Source: Callorhinus ursinus
Taxonomy: Eukaryota > Chordata > Mammalia > Carnivora > Otariidae
Direction: 5' to 3'
DNA length: 64,000 nucleotides
Assembly (NCBI RefSeq): GCF_003265705.1
Contig: NW_020312785.1
Coordinates: 16,000,192-16,064,191, forward strand
The notes beneath the pieces were generated by a model that made no database searches, was not told where the DNA came from, and worked only from the letters and a program-made list of their open reading frames with translations. Each line of letters opens with the position of its first letter. The first letter of the stretch is position 1. Made by a program: the position numbers and the translations under genes. Of the stretch, positions 12,276 to 24,890 are shown one piece after another.

Positions 12276-13294
12276 TACAAAGAAGAAGAGAAGAAGAAAT
12301 AAAAAAGTTTTTCTAGAACAGTGTTTATATGGTATCAGATAAATGCTGTTGCCATTGATAGGGATGAAGATTTGGAAGAAAGGTTCAAGTTTGGATATAA
12401 TGAATTTAGTTGCTAAGAAGATATGTTTTGTTGGTTATCAGAGCATCTATTCAATTTCACATTGAATGAGTTCCTCTAAAGGATTTAGATATGCCTACTC
12501 AGCTCTGAGCATTCTTATGGGAGCAGAAGTAAAATCATATTTATTTTAAGAAAGATTATATTCAGTTCACTCTTTCTTATCAAAATATTAACAACCATCT
12601 AACTAGAAAGTTGAGTGAGGAAAAAAACGAAGCAACAGCATATGTTCAAAAATCAAGAGTATTTAATATTTAAATGTATAATGCTTTCAAAAATACTAAT
12701 TAATGCATTTTGGGTTCACTTATATTTTATAATTCATACTCCTGATTTTAATGCAAAAAGCTGACTTTCAGAAAACAGATTCTTGCTACATATTATGTCT
12801 ATAATTGGTACTACTTTCTCCACACTGTTAACTTTTTAAAGCCAAAATGTTATTTTCTAGGATCATTAATAATACAACATATCTGATTGCACTGTAAAGT
12901 TCAGTTAGCATGAAAAATTCACTAAAAACTGCAAACTGGGGTAATCTGCTGGAGCTTATTTTCCTTTCTATACCTGATATATATAATCTCAAAGGTCCAC
13001 ATATTTATTCAGCCATCCATTTTTATTGCTAGTAATTCTTGGCACAGAAACCGTCACTTGACCAACATTTCTACTTTAAAAATATTTATGCATATATACA
13101 AATTTTTTAGTTTTTGTTCGACTCAAATTTTTATGGATAATTATACAATTTCCACATACACTGCATTCTCTAGGCCTTCTGAAACTGAACACCATAACAT
13201 TTGCTAATTCTTAGGTGTGTGTTTCACTTTAGCTGCATCATTTAAATTGATGATTTCTCACTGCACAATAAACTTAATATATTCCATATTTTTT
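12276..13294. other. No feature recognised
   Basis: AT-rich sequence; nothing beyond short A- and T-runs. Confidence 0.5.
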
Positions 13295-14075
13295 TCAGTC
13301 TTTCATTCAGCAGATTTATTGGGCCTATGCTTTACACTAAATAACTTCCCAGGCACAGAAAATACACAAATCAATAAAACTCTTTACTTAATGGGCTAAA
13401 TGTTTAATACAATAGATATGTAAACCAGGAATTATGATGCAATATCATACTTTTTGAATCAGAAATAAACACAGAGTGGAGGAGAGACTTCAGTTTGTCT
13501 ATAAAGGAATAAAAGGAAAGGCGTGAAACAAGATACCATCTGAAACAGTAATGACACAATCTTTGTATCACCCCTCTCTCTCCAGGGTCCACTGTGCTGC
13601 CTCAGACATGCAGTCTCAGACCAGGTCCCAACACACCCTGACATGCAAAATACTTCCTCCTTGTCACCTGTAGAGTGTGAAGCATGAGGAATGTGGACTG
13701 AAAGAACCCAGATGCCATAACAGATTAAGGCTGACTGTACCAGCCATTACACAAGATGTTTCAGTTAGAGGTGGGGGAGACTTGTCAAAATTGCTTGGAA
13801 ATCAGACTGTAAAATGTATTACTATTGGGAAATGAAGATAAAAGAGAGAATAAATATCAGTGTTAATGTCTTATAAGCAATAAGACTTGGGACAGTCCCT
13901 TTGAGTGTGGCAGTGGGGTGAGGTGTGTAATCAGGAATCATAGTGGAACATCATATTCAGGCTGGATGAATCTAAGGTCAGCCAGATGTAGGAAAGGAAA
14001 AACGGCCCCTTCAAACTGCAAGAAATTTGATTTAATCTGAAGTCATTAGGGGATACTAAACACACATAAAGATTT
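13295..14075 (-). mobile_element. LINE2-like remnant
   Basis: The start ('tcattcagcagatttattgggc', then 'cccaggcacagaaaatacac') and the later 'cccttcaaactgcaagaaatttg..tctgaagtcatt' stretch follow the order of LINE2 3' sequence read in reverse complement. The middle is poorly preserved and may include unrelated DNA. Two short minus-strand frames at 13404-13644 are chance products. Confidence 0.5.
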
Positions 14076-14504
14076 TTGTTATATAATCTGTATTTTAATT
14101 TGATTGTATAAGATTAATAAACAAATAGAAAATTAGGACTGAAAAGAAGGGGAACTGAAATATGTATGAAATTTTAAAAATAAACATAGTTGCTGTTCCT
14201 TAGCAAATGAATGGCAAATAGTGAATAATTGATTCATTAGGTTTTTTTATTTTAACTTTTTTAATAAATAAAGGATTATTTTCTTATTTTTTTGTGGATT
14301 TTTTTTTGGACGTAAATAGAAGATGGTAAAGAAGTCAAAGTGAGGTTCGTGTGAGGCTTTCCCGTAATATTGTAAGAATATGCGGAAGAACGTAAAATAT
14401 ATTTAAAGCTTGTCTTTTATTTCTACTATTTTATTTCTATTCAAGGAGAATTTATTTCTGAATTTTAGAAAGAGAATCAATGGAAAAGAGAAAAGAGATA
14501 TTCT

Positions 14505-14700
14505 TTTTAAATATTTTTTATTTTTTTATTATTTATTTGAGAGAGAGAATGAGATAGAGAGCATGAGAGGGGGGAGGGTCAGAGGGAGAAGCAGACTCCT
14601 CGCTGAGCAGGGAGCCTGATGTGGGACTCGATCCCGGGACTCCAGGATCATGACCTGAGCCGAAGGCAGTCGCTTAACCAACTGAGCCACCCAGACGCCC
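14505..14700 (-). mobile_element. Can-SINE, minus strand
   Basis: The reverse-complement layout is T-rich tail, GAGA-rich body, GATCATGACCTGAGC and AACTGAGCCACCCAGACGCC. A perfect 15-bp target duplication GAAAAGAGATATTCT lies at 14490-14504 and 14701-14715. Few differences from the common sequence suggest a fairly young copy. Confidence 0.96.
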
Positions 14701-14774
14701 GAAAAGAGATATTCTTGTAGAAAAAAAAATGTATAAAACCTTTGGCTATCTGGTAAAAATGGATTTACTGTAAA

Positions 14775-14895
14775 ACAAGATCTCCAGACTGAGAGTCAGG
14801 AGTCCTGGGTTTGAACCCAGACTCATTCCCTAATTAGTTCTATTGCTTACATTCAGATCTCACAGTGAGAAAAGTAAGAAGCCTAGATCAAATTG
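14775..14895 (+). mobile_element. MIR head-like fragment
   Basis: The block 'gagagtcaggagtcctgggtttgaaccca' resembles the tRNA-derived MIR head with its box B (GGTTTGAACCC). It is followed by a decayed core. It lacks the fold of a whole tRNA, so it is not called a tRNA gene. Confidence 0.5.
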
Positions 14896-16084
14896 TTGTT
14901 TCTGTTTTTGTTTTAATAAAGCTATAGTTTCACAGTTCACAATCTGAGGGCTATTTGCATTCTGACAGTGTTTCAGAAGAGACTAAAAGGGATTGAGAAA
15001 CAAAAGAGTAAATCTCTAATAATTGAGTTCAGAAACCATAACAGGTTGCAGGGTATAAATTTTGGGCAGTTGGCCTTCCTGGCACCCATAAAATAACACC
15101 ATATAGATGGTTTCTGTGTCCTGCCTACTTATTAAAATCATTCATAATAATAAGATGAAGCATGGATCATAAGTTAAAGCAGTTGCTGCTAGTTGGAAGT
15201 CATTTTCAGGAATGTATTTAATCCAAATCACCCTTCAGTTAAATCCAGTAATGCAATTATTATTGTTGAAAACCTCCTCTTTAGTAAATAGCCAAAAATG
15301 TTCTCATTATGACACTAAGGAGAATGAACATTAAGATTTTATCATAGCCTTTGAGTTGAAAAAAAAAAAACACACAGAAATGTCTAGAGAATAATGTCTC
15401 AAACAACTGTGAAACAACCATCAGTATTAACTCATAATATTTCCATTATTTCCTTTCACATATTAATAGAACAATTTTTACAGATAAAATATATGCTCAT
15501 TTTACTTGAATCCCCCTATTACATCCTGTTTATCAGAGATAATTCCTATCAGTAATGTTGTGTATAACAATTCAGTCTTTTTTTAATTGAACTATAAATG
15601 TCTATAAATAGACTCAGGCACAAATGCAAATTTGGTACATGATATAGTAGGTCTTACAAATTAGACGGAGAAAAATGGACTCTGCAATAAATCACATTGG
15701 ATCAATAATCCTAGCATTGAGATAATCATTGTCTAATAGCCACTAATTCAAACTGCATTATAATCATTTATTTGAAAAACAAAACTTTAAAACTATTCAA
15801 AATAAAAAAGTTAAGAAATTAAATATAACTTATTTCTGCATTTGTAGTTCAAAAGAATTTCTTAGACAATTCATGGAAAGCAAAACTCAACAAATATTGA
15901 TAAATGTGGTAATGTGAAAATTTAAAACAATGCAGTTTTCAACATTAGTTTTATAAAAAAATATTCACATATATTGAAAATGATAGGAAGAAAGTTATGT
16001 AATGCTGTATCTTTGAATATTTAATAACATCTTTACATTGAATAAAGCTTCCCCTTTTTCATTATGTAGTAGAAAGAACTATGG
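14896..16084. other. No feature recognised
   Basis: AT-rich sequence with short A-runs (for example 15360). No gene, no confident repeat. Confidence 0.5.
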
Positions 16085-16205
16085 AACCAGTGAAATTTCT
16101 TAGTCTCTCAATTCTAGCTTCCTCATTAACAAAATTAGTCTAAAAACATCAATCTCACCAATTCTTATGCAAATTAAGTGAGAGAACTTGTGCATGGTGC
16201 TTGAT
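16085..16205 (+). mobile_element. MIR fragment
   Basis: It follows the MIR pattern 'tcagtttcctca ... aattaagtgagagaacttgtgcatggtgcttg' with many changes. Confidence 0.45.
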
Positions 16206-16379
16206 ATATCTTTGCTCTCTCTCATTCTCATCCAGATGGGTGCAAAATATTGTTAAGAGATATAACTTCTATCACTAGAAGTTTCTGAACTATCAATACA
16301 TATTTGGTGTTCCTTTAGGCTTGTGTCTATTCTTGAATCTGGGCTCCTAGTTAAAAAACAATATGCAATTTTTCAGGCG

Positions 16380-16900
16380 TGACCATAGTCAATTACAAAA
16401 AGTCTTTCCATGGTGGGCTTCAGTGGGGGAAATGTGTCTTCTCCATTGTGACTTGGAGACTGCCAATGCCTTGCAGTTTTTGAAAGAAGTTGCAGTCTAG
16501 GAGGCCGACTCCCCTGGCCAGTCATGGTCATGCTCTTCATTTACCTGCATTCTTAGTCTGATCACCTCCATTCCTGGCTCTCTTTGTCTAAGGCCTTGGG
16601 TGCAGGTCCTCTTTAGGTCCTTCTGCCATGGCCTCCTGGAGTGGGGCGCAGGACAGATGAAGGAAAACCCCTGATGTCTTACTTTCCTTCATACTACTTT
16701 TCTACTTCTAGTTCTTCTCCCCTTCCTTTCCCTACCTGAATCCATAAAACTGCTAGAGCCTTTTGTTTGGAGCTCCCTCTACAGTAAGATGACCATGTGT
16801 GTGCTGCTTTACCTGACTCTGCTGTAGCACTGCTCCTTGGGGGAAACTGGAACAGGGGTTGTTGGGGGCTTTCTCCGGTTTAGACTCTTGCTTATACTAT
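16380..16900. other. GC-richer patch, unassigned
   Basis: This ~520-bp patch is clearly richer in G+C than its surroundings and has abrupt edges. It contains 'ctaggaggccgactcccctgg' and 'ggcctcctggagtgggg'-type words but no long open frame, polyadenylated end or target duplication that I can identify. It may be an unrecognised LTR, a LINE 5' UTR piece or a retrocopied non-coding RNA. Confidence 0.4.
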
Positions 16901-17142
16901 CACACTAAGTGATTAAAGGCTTAACTCTTTCAGAGTTTTTTAATGTTCTTTTTCTTTTTCTACCTCTCAAGTCAGGACTAATGAAGTTATAAGAAATCTT
17001 CTAATTGCTCTTTTTGTAACAAATTTGAGAATCTCATTGTCGGGCTATGGGAAAATGCACTCCAAACATTTTAATTATATAATGATAGGACAGAAGACAT
17101 TATTCAGGAGCAGAAAAATCTCTCCCTCCTCATCTGTGTATT

Positions 17143-17210
17143 TATTTATCTATTTACCTACCCACCTATCATCATCTATCTACCTCTATCTCTATCCACA
17201 TATCCATATG
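17143..17210. repeat. Degenerate (ATCT/ACCT)n tract
   Basis: An imperfect tetranucleotide tract, ATTTATCTATTTACCT followed by CTATC- and TACC-like units. Confidence 0.75.
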
Positions 17211-17364
17211 TAATTATATAATTCTCCTTTAATTTATCAACTTTTATGTGATTTCCGAAATTTCTAAATTTTTGTAAAGAATTTAAATGAAAAAAATCTT
17301 AAACCTTATTATTGTTTCTAGCACTAATACACCCAATACATATATAAATTTGGAAAAAAAAAAC

Positions 17365-17560
17365 CTATGCAATTTGGAGGCAGAAAACTTTGGTGTGAAT
17401 CCTATATTATCTATCTTATTTTGGAAAGTTTGCATAGCCACCCTGACTCATAGTTTATTTATCTGAAAAATTAGAATAATGATATCACCTACTTTGTATA
17501 ATTAAAGAATTAAATAAGAAAATGCACACAAAGTACATCATCATAGAGGTTCATGGTGCT
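17365..17560 (+). mobile_element. MIR element
   Basis: The order is 'aatttggaggcagaaaactttggtgtgaatcc' (head and box B), a decayed core with 'catagtttatttatctgaaaaat', then 'taattaaagaattaaataag'. This is the MIR arrangement in plus orientation. Confidence 0.6.
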
Positions 17561-18149
17561 CTTTCCATGTTGTGCCATAAATCCAAACATATATCTGTTA
17601 CAAAAACAAAGAATTACATGAGTGTAATGAACATTTTATGTAACATTTTATTTCCTTGTAAGTTACTTCACATCATCAACTCTAGATGTCCTGGTTGACT
17701 TGGTCATCATTGTGGACTCAATCCTATATAAGGTTGAAACTCTAGAGAGATGGAAGGGCAAAAGTTCAAAAAAAGGAAAGCTACTGAATGGCTTCAAACC
17801 CTGGGCAAATTATGGAGAGCTACAATTAATGGTTTGTTTGTGACAGCAATACCAATGAATAAAATAGGCAAGTTAACATGTAACCACACACTTTGTTCTC
17901 AAACTGTGTGCTGAGGCACCTGGGGCATTACAGAAGAATCACAGGATATTTAAAATTTTTGAGAGAATTACAGTGACATTTGTCAGAAACTATGCAAAAA
18001 CTATTATTAAGTTGTTTGGACTTAATATACTTCAGTTATGAATTTCTTTTTGCCACGGAGAACTGTGAAAAAGTTACTGAAACACTCAGGGTACTTACTC
18101 TGAATCGAGAAAGTTCAATATGAAAAGGATCATAAGAAATACCTATTTT
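17561..18149. other. No feature recognised
   Basis: No gene or confident repeat is seen. Confidence 0.45.
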
Positions 18150-18352
18150 GGGCTCCTGAGTGACTCTTTTGGTTAAACATCAGAGTCTTGATTTTGGCTC
18201 AGGTCATGATCTCAGGCTCATAAGATCGAGCCCTGTATCAAACTCCACCCTCAGCGCAGAGTCTGCTTGAGATTCTCTCTCTCCCTCTGCCCCTCCCCCT
18301 GCTTGTGTGAGCTGTCTTTCTCTCTTTCAAATAAATAAATGAAAAACCTTTA
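18150..18352 (+). mobile_element. Can-SINE, older copy
   Basis: The head reads GGGCTCCTGAGTGACTC, followed by TTGGCTCAGGTCATGATCTC, a CT-rich body and an AAATAAATAAATGAAA tail. Target duplication is weak ('aaatacctat' against 'aaatgccatc'). Divergence in head and body suggests an older insertion. Confidence 0.92.
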
Positions 18353-18925
18353 AAAAAATGCCATCACCATAGGATGTGATGATCAGGGTTTAATTTCCTT
18401 ACAGAATTTAACTCCACTTGGTCTGATTCATCCTGTGATGATGAATATAAATATAAAAAATATGGGGAAAATAAATAATAGCTTTATGGTGTTACGTCAT
18501 TATAATCATAAAGAAAAATAATACCTTTATAATGTTTCTTCAAATGGCCCAATCACTTCTTTAAGTTGTCATCTTTTTAATCAGGCCCAATTACGGCATC
18601 CAAAAGAAAGTTCTCTATAACTTCTGTAGCTATTTTATCTGTTCATTTTTTTTAAAACACTAGACAAACTCTCTAGCCATATACTTATTTCATGATTTGC
18701 TTTCTCCTAAAATAGTTGTAATAAATGATTACTGTGAGTTTTCTATATGTCACTATCTACTGTTTTTCCAAAAAAAAAAAAACCTCTAGTAATTTGCAAA
18801 TGGTAATTAGATGAAGGATTTACCCTTTTAGGATCTTGTTCTATCTAACTCCCAAAACTAAGAGGAGCTGATGTTGGGTTTTGAGATCTCAATGCCGTTC
18901 TTGAATGATACCAAATTTCCTATTT
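18353..18925. other. No feature recognised
   Basis: AT-rich sequence with a 13-A run near 18770. Nothing else is recognised. Confidence 0.45.
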
Positions 18926-18940
18926 AAAATTATGTGCCCA

Positions 18941-19145
18941 GGGCACCTGGGTGGCTCAGTAGTTAAGTGTCTGCCTTCGGCTCAGGTCATGATCCCAGCA
19001 TCCTGGGATCCAGCCCCGCATGGGGCTCCTTGATCCACAGGAGGCCTGCTTCTCCCTCTCCCACTCCCCTTGCTTGTGTTCCCTCTCTCACTGTGTCTCT
19101 CTCTGTCAAAAAATAAATAAAATCTTAAAAAATAAATAAATAAAT
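18941..19145 (+). mobile_element. Can-SINE
   Basis: Complete head (GGGCACCTGGGTGGCTCAGT), body and a double tail in which AATCTTAAAAAATAAATAAA is repeated. The flanks share AAAATTATG at 18926-18934 and 19146-19154, taken as the target duplication. Confidence 0.95.
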
Positions 19146-19154
19146 AAAATTATG

Positions 19155-22100
19155 CTCCTAACTCTAAAAACACAAGTAACCGGTGCTCTCTTGCCCACCC
19201 CCCCAATCAACTTACAGTCACACATCCCTTGTTAGTTTACTCATATCTAATTATCATCTTGATCTGTCTGTAGTTTCTCTCAGTTCTCTGTATGGCAGGG
19301 TTAGTCCCAGGAGTTTAGTATTACACATGTATGCTATTAATAACTTTCTTGTTAAAAATACATAACCAGAAGTACTTATTCAGAAAGTGTGATGTAGGGC
19401 CCAGGATTCCACACAAAGTTACTTTGGACACATTCTGAAGAACACCCAACTATCAACAATGCCAAGTTCTACCACTAAAAATGCTCCCAGTGTTTTCTAT
19501 GCTGGGTAAACAAAGTCTCAGTTGCCATAGCAGTCCACCAATAAAGAGCAAACCAATCACCACAGAACAGCTAGAGCAAATGTAACAAAGGACAAACATG
19601 ATATGTCTTTTTTAAAACAACGTGGCAGAGGAAGAGATAATTGGTCTCCTAATTTTTATCCTGTTCTTTCCTGTGTACACTGATTTTAATTTCTGGTTTA
19701 ATATTTTCGAGGAGATATCAAAACAACATTAATTCCAATTATGGAGAAAACTAGCACTGTTTACTTCCATAATGTAATTCTCAATCAACTAAACTTGTTA
19801 TCCAAAATGTACTAATGAAATCATAAATGTGGTAGGATTTTTCAAATGTAATGTATTAAATATTAGTAATATTATTATAATTACTATTTTCATTTTGCCA
19901 TCAATGTAACTTCTTGTTACATTTACTTCAGGAAACTCTTCATGAAAGGGACCTGAATTGAATTTAAATTTGTGAGTTTATTAACTAATGTTTTAAACAT
20001 ACTGCAGAAAATAACCTTTTTACATTATGCTAGAGTTTACTTTCCATATTCAGACACAACAGTCTAAGACTCAGATGCTACTTTTGCTTTTGTGAGCTGA
20101 TATTGACAGCATTACAATTTAAGAAAATAATATAGATACATAAACATGAACAGTTATTGCTAATACATCTAACACTGATAGTTAATACTAATACTAATAC
20201 TACCACTAATAATCCACAGAAGGCTGAAGATAAAAGAGAGGTATATTTGCCCATCAAGGGGAAGATACTCAGATCCTCAAAGTTCCAACTGATTTAACAG
20301 AAAACTATCAACACCTGATATTTATAATGATTATTTTTCTAGCCATCCCAAAATTGATTAGCAACAGTTGGAATGGATAATATTAAGCACTTAAAGATAT
20401 ACCAATGGAAATCCTGGAGAGGTTGCTGCATTTAGTGAGAGTGGATAATATGGATGATTTTTTTGTTATGTAATAGTTTTGTAGTACATTTCTCACCTGT
20501 TTACACAAGGAAATGAAGAGAAGAGAGTAACTCTAATAATATCTTTTTAAACACTGACAAAATATAATAAATTACTTTCCTTGAGATACAACTCACAGAA
20601 CTTATAAAGTTTGCTTAAGAGAACAGAATTGACTAACAGTACAATATGAACAGTAATACATAAAACAAACAAACCTTCTGTTATCTACAAAACTGCTAAC
20701 TCCTGTTTGATTTCTTAGAGCCTTATACATTTCAAAGTCATGTTTTGTTTTAGAAGATATGATCAAATATATTTTCACAGGAACAGGAACAAGTTTGCAC
20801 CACAGATATTGTGAAGACATATAGAAATGCTTAATCATTTAAGGCAAATCGCAACTCTATCTGTGAGTATAAAAATCAACATATGGCTTTGTCTTAAATG
20901 GTGAAAATTCTGTGTATTTCTGTTTTTCTTTTACTTTTCAGCTGGAATGTTAATGAAATCTAAGAAACCAATGTTGGCTTACAGAGCCATTTAAAATATC
21001 TGGAAGCTTAATTAAAGGCTGTCTATTTCTCTTCTAACTTTATGGTCACTAGCAGTTGCTCACAATGTTGATTGGGGCTGATCAGGAGTCTTGAGAATCC
21101 TTGTTTTGGCAGAGGCATATGGTGCCAGCCAGACTGTAAGGGAAGGGCATGAGATGCTAAAGAAAGCTAGCTGAAATCCAAATCCTGCAAAAGTACAGGT
21201 CTTAGGGGGACATATTAAGCATTTTCTTAAAATGGCAAGAAATTATTCCTTATCTGATAAAAAGAGTTGGGCATTTCCAGTGAGAAAGGAGTATGTTTCT
21301 TACCTGAGATATCTATTCTTTTCTTCCTAGAACATTTTTAAGAAAACATTACTTGGAAAACTGGACAGATAGTTCTCCAGTGAATATCAATTACTCTAGG
21401 AAGAAACATATGGAAGAGAATTGTACAGGAAAAATAAGGAAAACTCACATTCAGTTTCAAACTTATTTTTTATAGTAACAAATGTTACCACAAAGAAAAA
21501 TAAAAGTAATATTCTCATCAAATTTGCATTACAGCTATGATATTTAATCCTTTGCAGAGGAGTATAGGATAAATTATATTAACTCTGATGTCACTAAGTG
21601 ATCAGACTTTGGAAAACTGCTTTACTTCTGTGAGTTTCAAATTCTCATAAGCACAATACAGATAATTTACTTCAGAGGAATGTGATATACAAATGTGAAA
21701 ATATATGTGTTTTTCATAGAATAAATTGTAAACATATAGTTATTGAATTTCTTTATGCCTGAATGGACTTTGCAAGTCCCTCTTGGAATGATTTTCTGAA
21801 TCTGGAAGCCTTACCATTAGTCTGAGAGAGATGTTGATTCACTACCATCTGTAGTTAAAATAAAATCCACCAGATGATAGAAGTGCCTTGCTATACATGC
21901 AACAGTCCAAACAACTAAACTGAAAGTTTTTAATGTAGACTGCCATATGAGTAATTGGAAATACACCACATTTTAATTCATAAAGTGTTAATTCTTAATG
22001 CTTTTTGTGGCATATATTTCAATGTGAGAATATTAGACAACTGTAGACATCCTATCTAAAAATGTGCTTTTCTATATTTATAGATAATTTGTTTTGAAGT

Positions 22101-22839
22101 TCCAATTTCAAGACACCTCTGAAGCCCACCTACCAACAGTAATAACCTTTCTACAAAGTATAGTGGATACAATAGATACTAGTATCTATTCTAGGTTCCA
22201 CTATTAAAATGGAAATCAGGGTTGGTCTTTTTTTCTAATTCTTTTAAATTGGTGACTTTGAAATGAGGCCCTGTTAATCATGTGTTGTGCTCATAAGGGT
22301 ACTCTGAAAACACTAATGATGGTAAAATGTTCAAAGAACTTTAGAAAATATCATTCTAACCTTTTATATAACTAATTAGACTTTACTTCTCTAGAGTCCA
22401 CTATGATTCTGCTGTTATAGTAATTAAATTATACTCTGGAAACAGACAATCCCCAAAGCTTACAGTATCTTGCTTGATTCAATACAATTTAATAGGAGAA
22501 TATACACATTTGAAATAGAAGTACTCCATTTCACTGCTTAATTTTCTTTTAATTTCACTTAAATAAGTTTTTACCACTAGAATAAACGAATTCAACCACT
22601 TCCAACAACTTTACGTTTCTCATAATCTCAGTGTAATGCTGTTGTTGCTTTCTTAACTGGGAAAATAAAAATTTACATCAAATCGGAAATTGTGTTTGAA
22701 TCCACATTATAGTGATATTAAGAAGAGAAGTACTTGGGGGACCTAAGGACATATTCTAAAGTGACTTTTCAATAAAGAAAACATTACTTGAACTATATTG
22801 TCTTATTTAAAGCCAAGTGATGGAGTTGCTAAAAGCTGT
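19155..22839. other. Long stretch, no gene seen
   Basis: About 3.7 kb of AT-rich sequence. A short (TACTAA)n-like run lies near 20183-20206. Weak MIR-like words occur at about 21600-21700, too decayed to call. Open frames are 78 codons or shorter and unremarkable. Confidence 0.5.
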
Positions 22840-23030
22840 AGGATTCTATCTCCAAAGTTCAAACCTGTGCTCTTGTGACTTGGACATTTTGAAACCTTTC
22901 CTGTGCCAAAGTTTATCAATGGGAAAGAATGAGAATAATAATGTTATTAAACTGATAGAATTGTTGTAAAATGTAAATGAAAAAATATGTATACATGTGT
23001 GCATGTATCTTTTAATAAATATAACTAGGC
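22840..23030 (+). mobile_element. MIR element
   Basis: It contains 'aagttcaaacctgtgctcttgtgacttgg', 'tgtgccaaagtttatcaatggg' and 'taataatgttattaaactgatagaattgttgtaaaatg', in the MIR order: box B, CORE, then A-rich 3' part. Confidence 0.6.
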
Positions 23031-23068
23031 ATCTTAAATAGTCACAAAATAAGTAAGTCACAAACATA

Positions 23069-23285
23069 AGGTTTTTATATAAGGTTTTAAAACTTACACT
23101 GCTAATGCTTTTTCTTTAAAAATAAAATTCACAAGGATACCATAAAAATTCTTACTTTGCTAACATAAAAAATGAGATCAATTTATATTGTTTTTAAACT
23201 TTTATTTCAATTTGCTTTGTTTTCCTTTGATATATTATGGAAACCTCCTCATGTTGATACATATATAGAATTTATAGAAAGATTT
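23069..23285 (+). repeat. ~215-bp local duplication, copy A
   Basis: It is about 93% identical to 24673-24890 in the same orientation, with a roughly 1605-bp offset and one small indel near its start. The end part ('gatatattatggaaacctcctcatgtt') resembles old L1M 3' UTR sequence. Two independent L1M insertions would differ far more, so a local duplication after insertion is inferred. Confidence 0.85.
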
Positions 23286-23503
23286 TTCAAAAACTTTTGA
23301 AATTTTTGTACACTTAATATAAACATGATTATTTCAATATTAAATAAATTAATCAGCAATTAACTTACCTAAACATTCTGTCAAAAGTTAAAGTAAAATA
23401 TATGCTTCTATCATCCTCCTAACACAAAGTCACATACTCACAAAAGTTTAAGAAGCATGCCTGTAGAATTAAAACAATCCTACATGATACATATTGAAAT
23501 AAC

Positions 23504-24320
23504 TTTCCAGGACCAAGATGGAGCCCCCACCTGCCCAGAGTGCCCTGTCAGCAAACTGAAACTTAGATAACTTTTGTGTCCCAGTAAATGCTCTGCTTGA
23601 GCAGAAATACAGTGTAACTAGTTAGACAATCCCCAAACATCAAGCTAACTCTGGGCCTTATCCCCCACAAGGTTGACTATGTGGTCCCAGACAATCAGAT
23701 GTTTGTTTTTTATTTTTCCATTTTTCCCTTCCTTGTTCATAATTCTTTATTCTACAAAAGTGTCCTGACTTGTGCCCCATTTTGCAGTTCTCCAAAAGGA
23801 CAACTCCACTTCATGACATGTTACAATTTTCTTCTGTAATCATTTTTTAACAGTTTCTGGTGATGAGGGTGGGATCCAAAGCTAACTGCTAATGGCCTTC
23901 AGGACAAGACACAGGCAGAATACTTACTGAACCTTGAGTTCAGTAAGTTGGCTGTTCTTCAGGTCATCACTGAGGGCCATGGGTAAGTCACTCCTGGATT
24001 GGAACTCTACTCTCTTGCGTGTAACTCTCCAATCCAAACAACCTTTATTTAAAAATACATATAATATGTAATACATGCAGTTCCCAGAAAGGTTTTGGGA
24101 TCCAGAAAGGTTCCAAGAAAGCTATATTGGGAGTCCCCAGTGGGTGGCAACTATTAAGGGATCTTTAAGATTCCAATCTGGTTTCACTCATAGTGTCATT
24201 GCAAAGGGCTAATGAAAAATGAAAGACCCAGGAAAGACCTATAAAGACTAATGTGACCATTACTACTGTCCTCTATCTGCTAATGTGCCTGTGTGTCTAG
24301 CAAAGAGTTTTATAGGTACT
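23504..24320 (+). mobile_element. ERV1-like LTR with leader remnant
   Basis: The part at about 23504-23852 reads like the end of an LTR: GC-richer sequence, a TATT/CTACAAAAG block, a C-rich stretch and a 3' end in ...AACA. It is followed by GTTTCTGGTGATGAGGGTGG, which resembles the segment just after the LTR in gamma-type (ERV1) elements. The rest to about 24320 is unassigned leader-like sequence. No gag, pol or env frame is present. The 5' border is not resolved. Confidence 0.5.
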
Positions 24321-24330
24321 AAAATCTCTT

Positions 24331-24546
24331 GGGGCACCTGGGTGGCTCAGTTGGTTGGGCATCTACCTTCAGCTCAGGTCATGATCCTAGGATCCTGGGA
24401 TCAAGCCCCACATCAGATTCCCGCTCAGCGGGGAGCCTGCTTCTCCCTCTCCCTCTGCCTTCAGCTCTCCCTGCTTGTGCTCTATCAAATAAATAAATAA
24501 AATCTTAAAAAATAAATAAAATCTTAAAAAATAAATAAATAAAAAT
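24331..24546 (+). mobile_element. Can-SINE
   Basis: Complete head (GGGGCACCTGGGTGGCTCAG), body and an expanded tail with AATCTTAAAAAATAAATAAA repeated. Flanked by AAAATCTC at 24321-24328 and 24547-24554; this short match overlaps the tail wording, so the target duplication is less certain here. Confidence 0.94.
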
Positions 24547-24672
24547 AAAATCTCATATTTAATTAAATGTTTACACATATATTATTTAAGAAAGCCTAAT
24601 AACCCCAAAGTTATTGATCAGGGCTGATATTTATACTAGATTTGATGTGTTCACTCTTTTAATATCATTAGC

Positions 24673-24890
24673 AGGTTTTTATTATAGGGTTTTAAAACTT
24701 ACACTGCTACTGCTTTTTCTTTACAAATAAAATTCACAAGGATACAATAAAAATCCTCACTTTGCTAACATAAAAAATGAGATCAATTTATATTGTTTTT
24801 AAATGTTTCTTTCAACTTGCTTTGTTTTCCTTTGATATATTATGGAAACCTCCTCATGTTGGTACATATATAGAACTTACGGAAAGCTTT
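24673..24890 (+). repeat. ~215-bp local duplication, copy B
   Basis: Partner of 23069-23285. The intervening 1.4 kb holds the ERV1-like LTR and a Can-SINE, so the pair brackets an insertion-rich block. Confidence 0.85.

Noticed and set aside
14783..14825. tRNA-like segment GGTTTGAACCC
   Set aside because: Only the box-B half is tRNA-like; fits a MIR head better.
23858..24320. Coding remains of an endogenous retrovirus
   Set aside because: Only LTR and leader-like sequence is seen; no gag, pol or env motif can be read.
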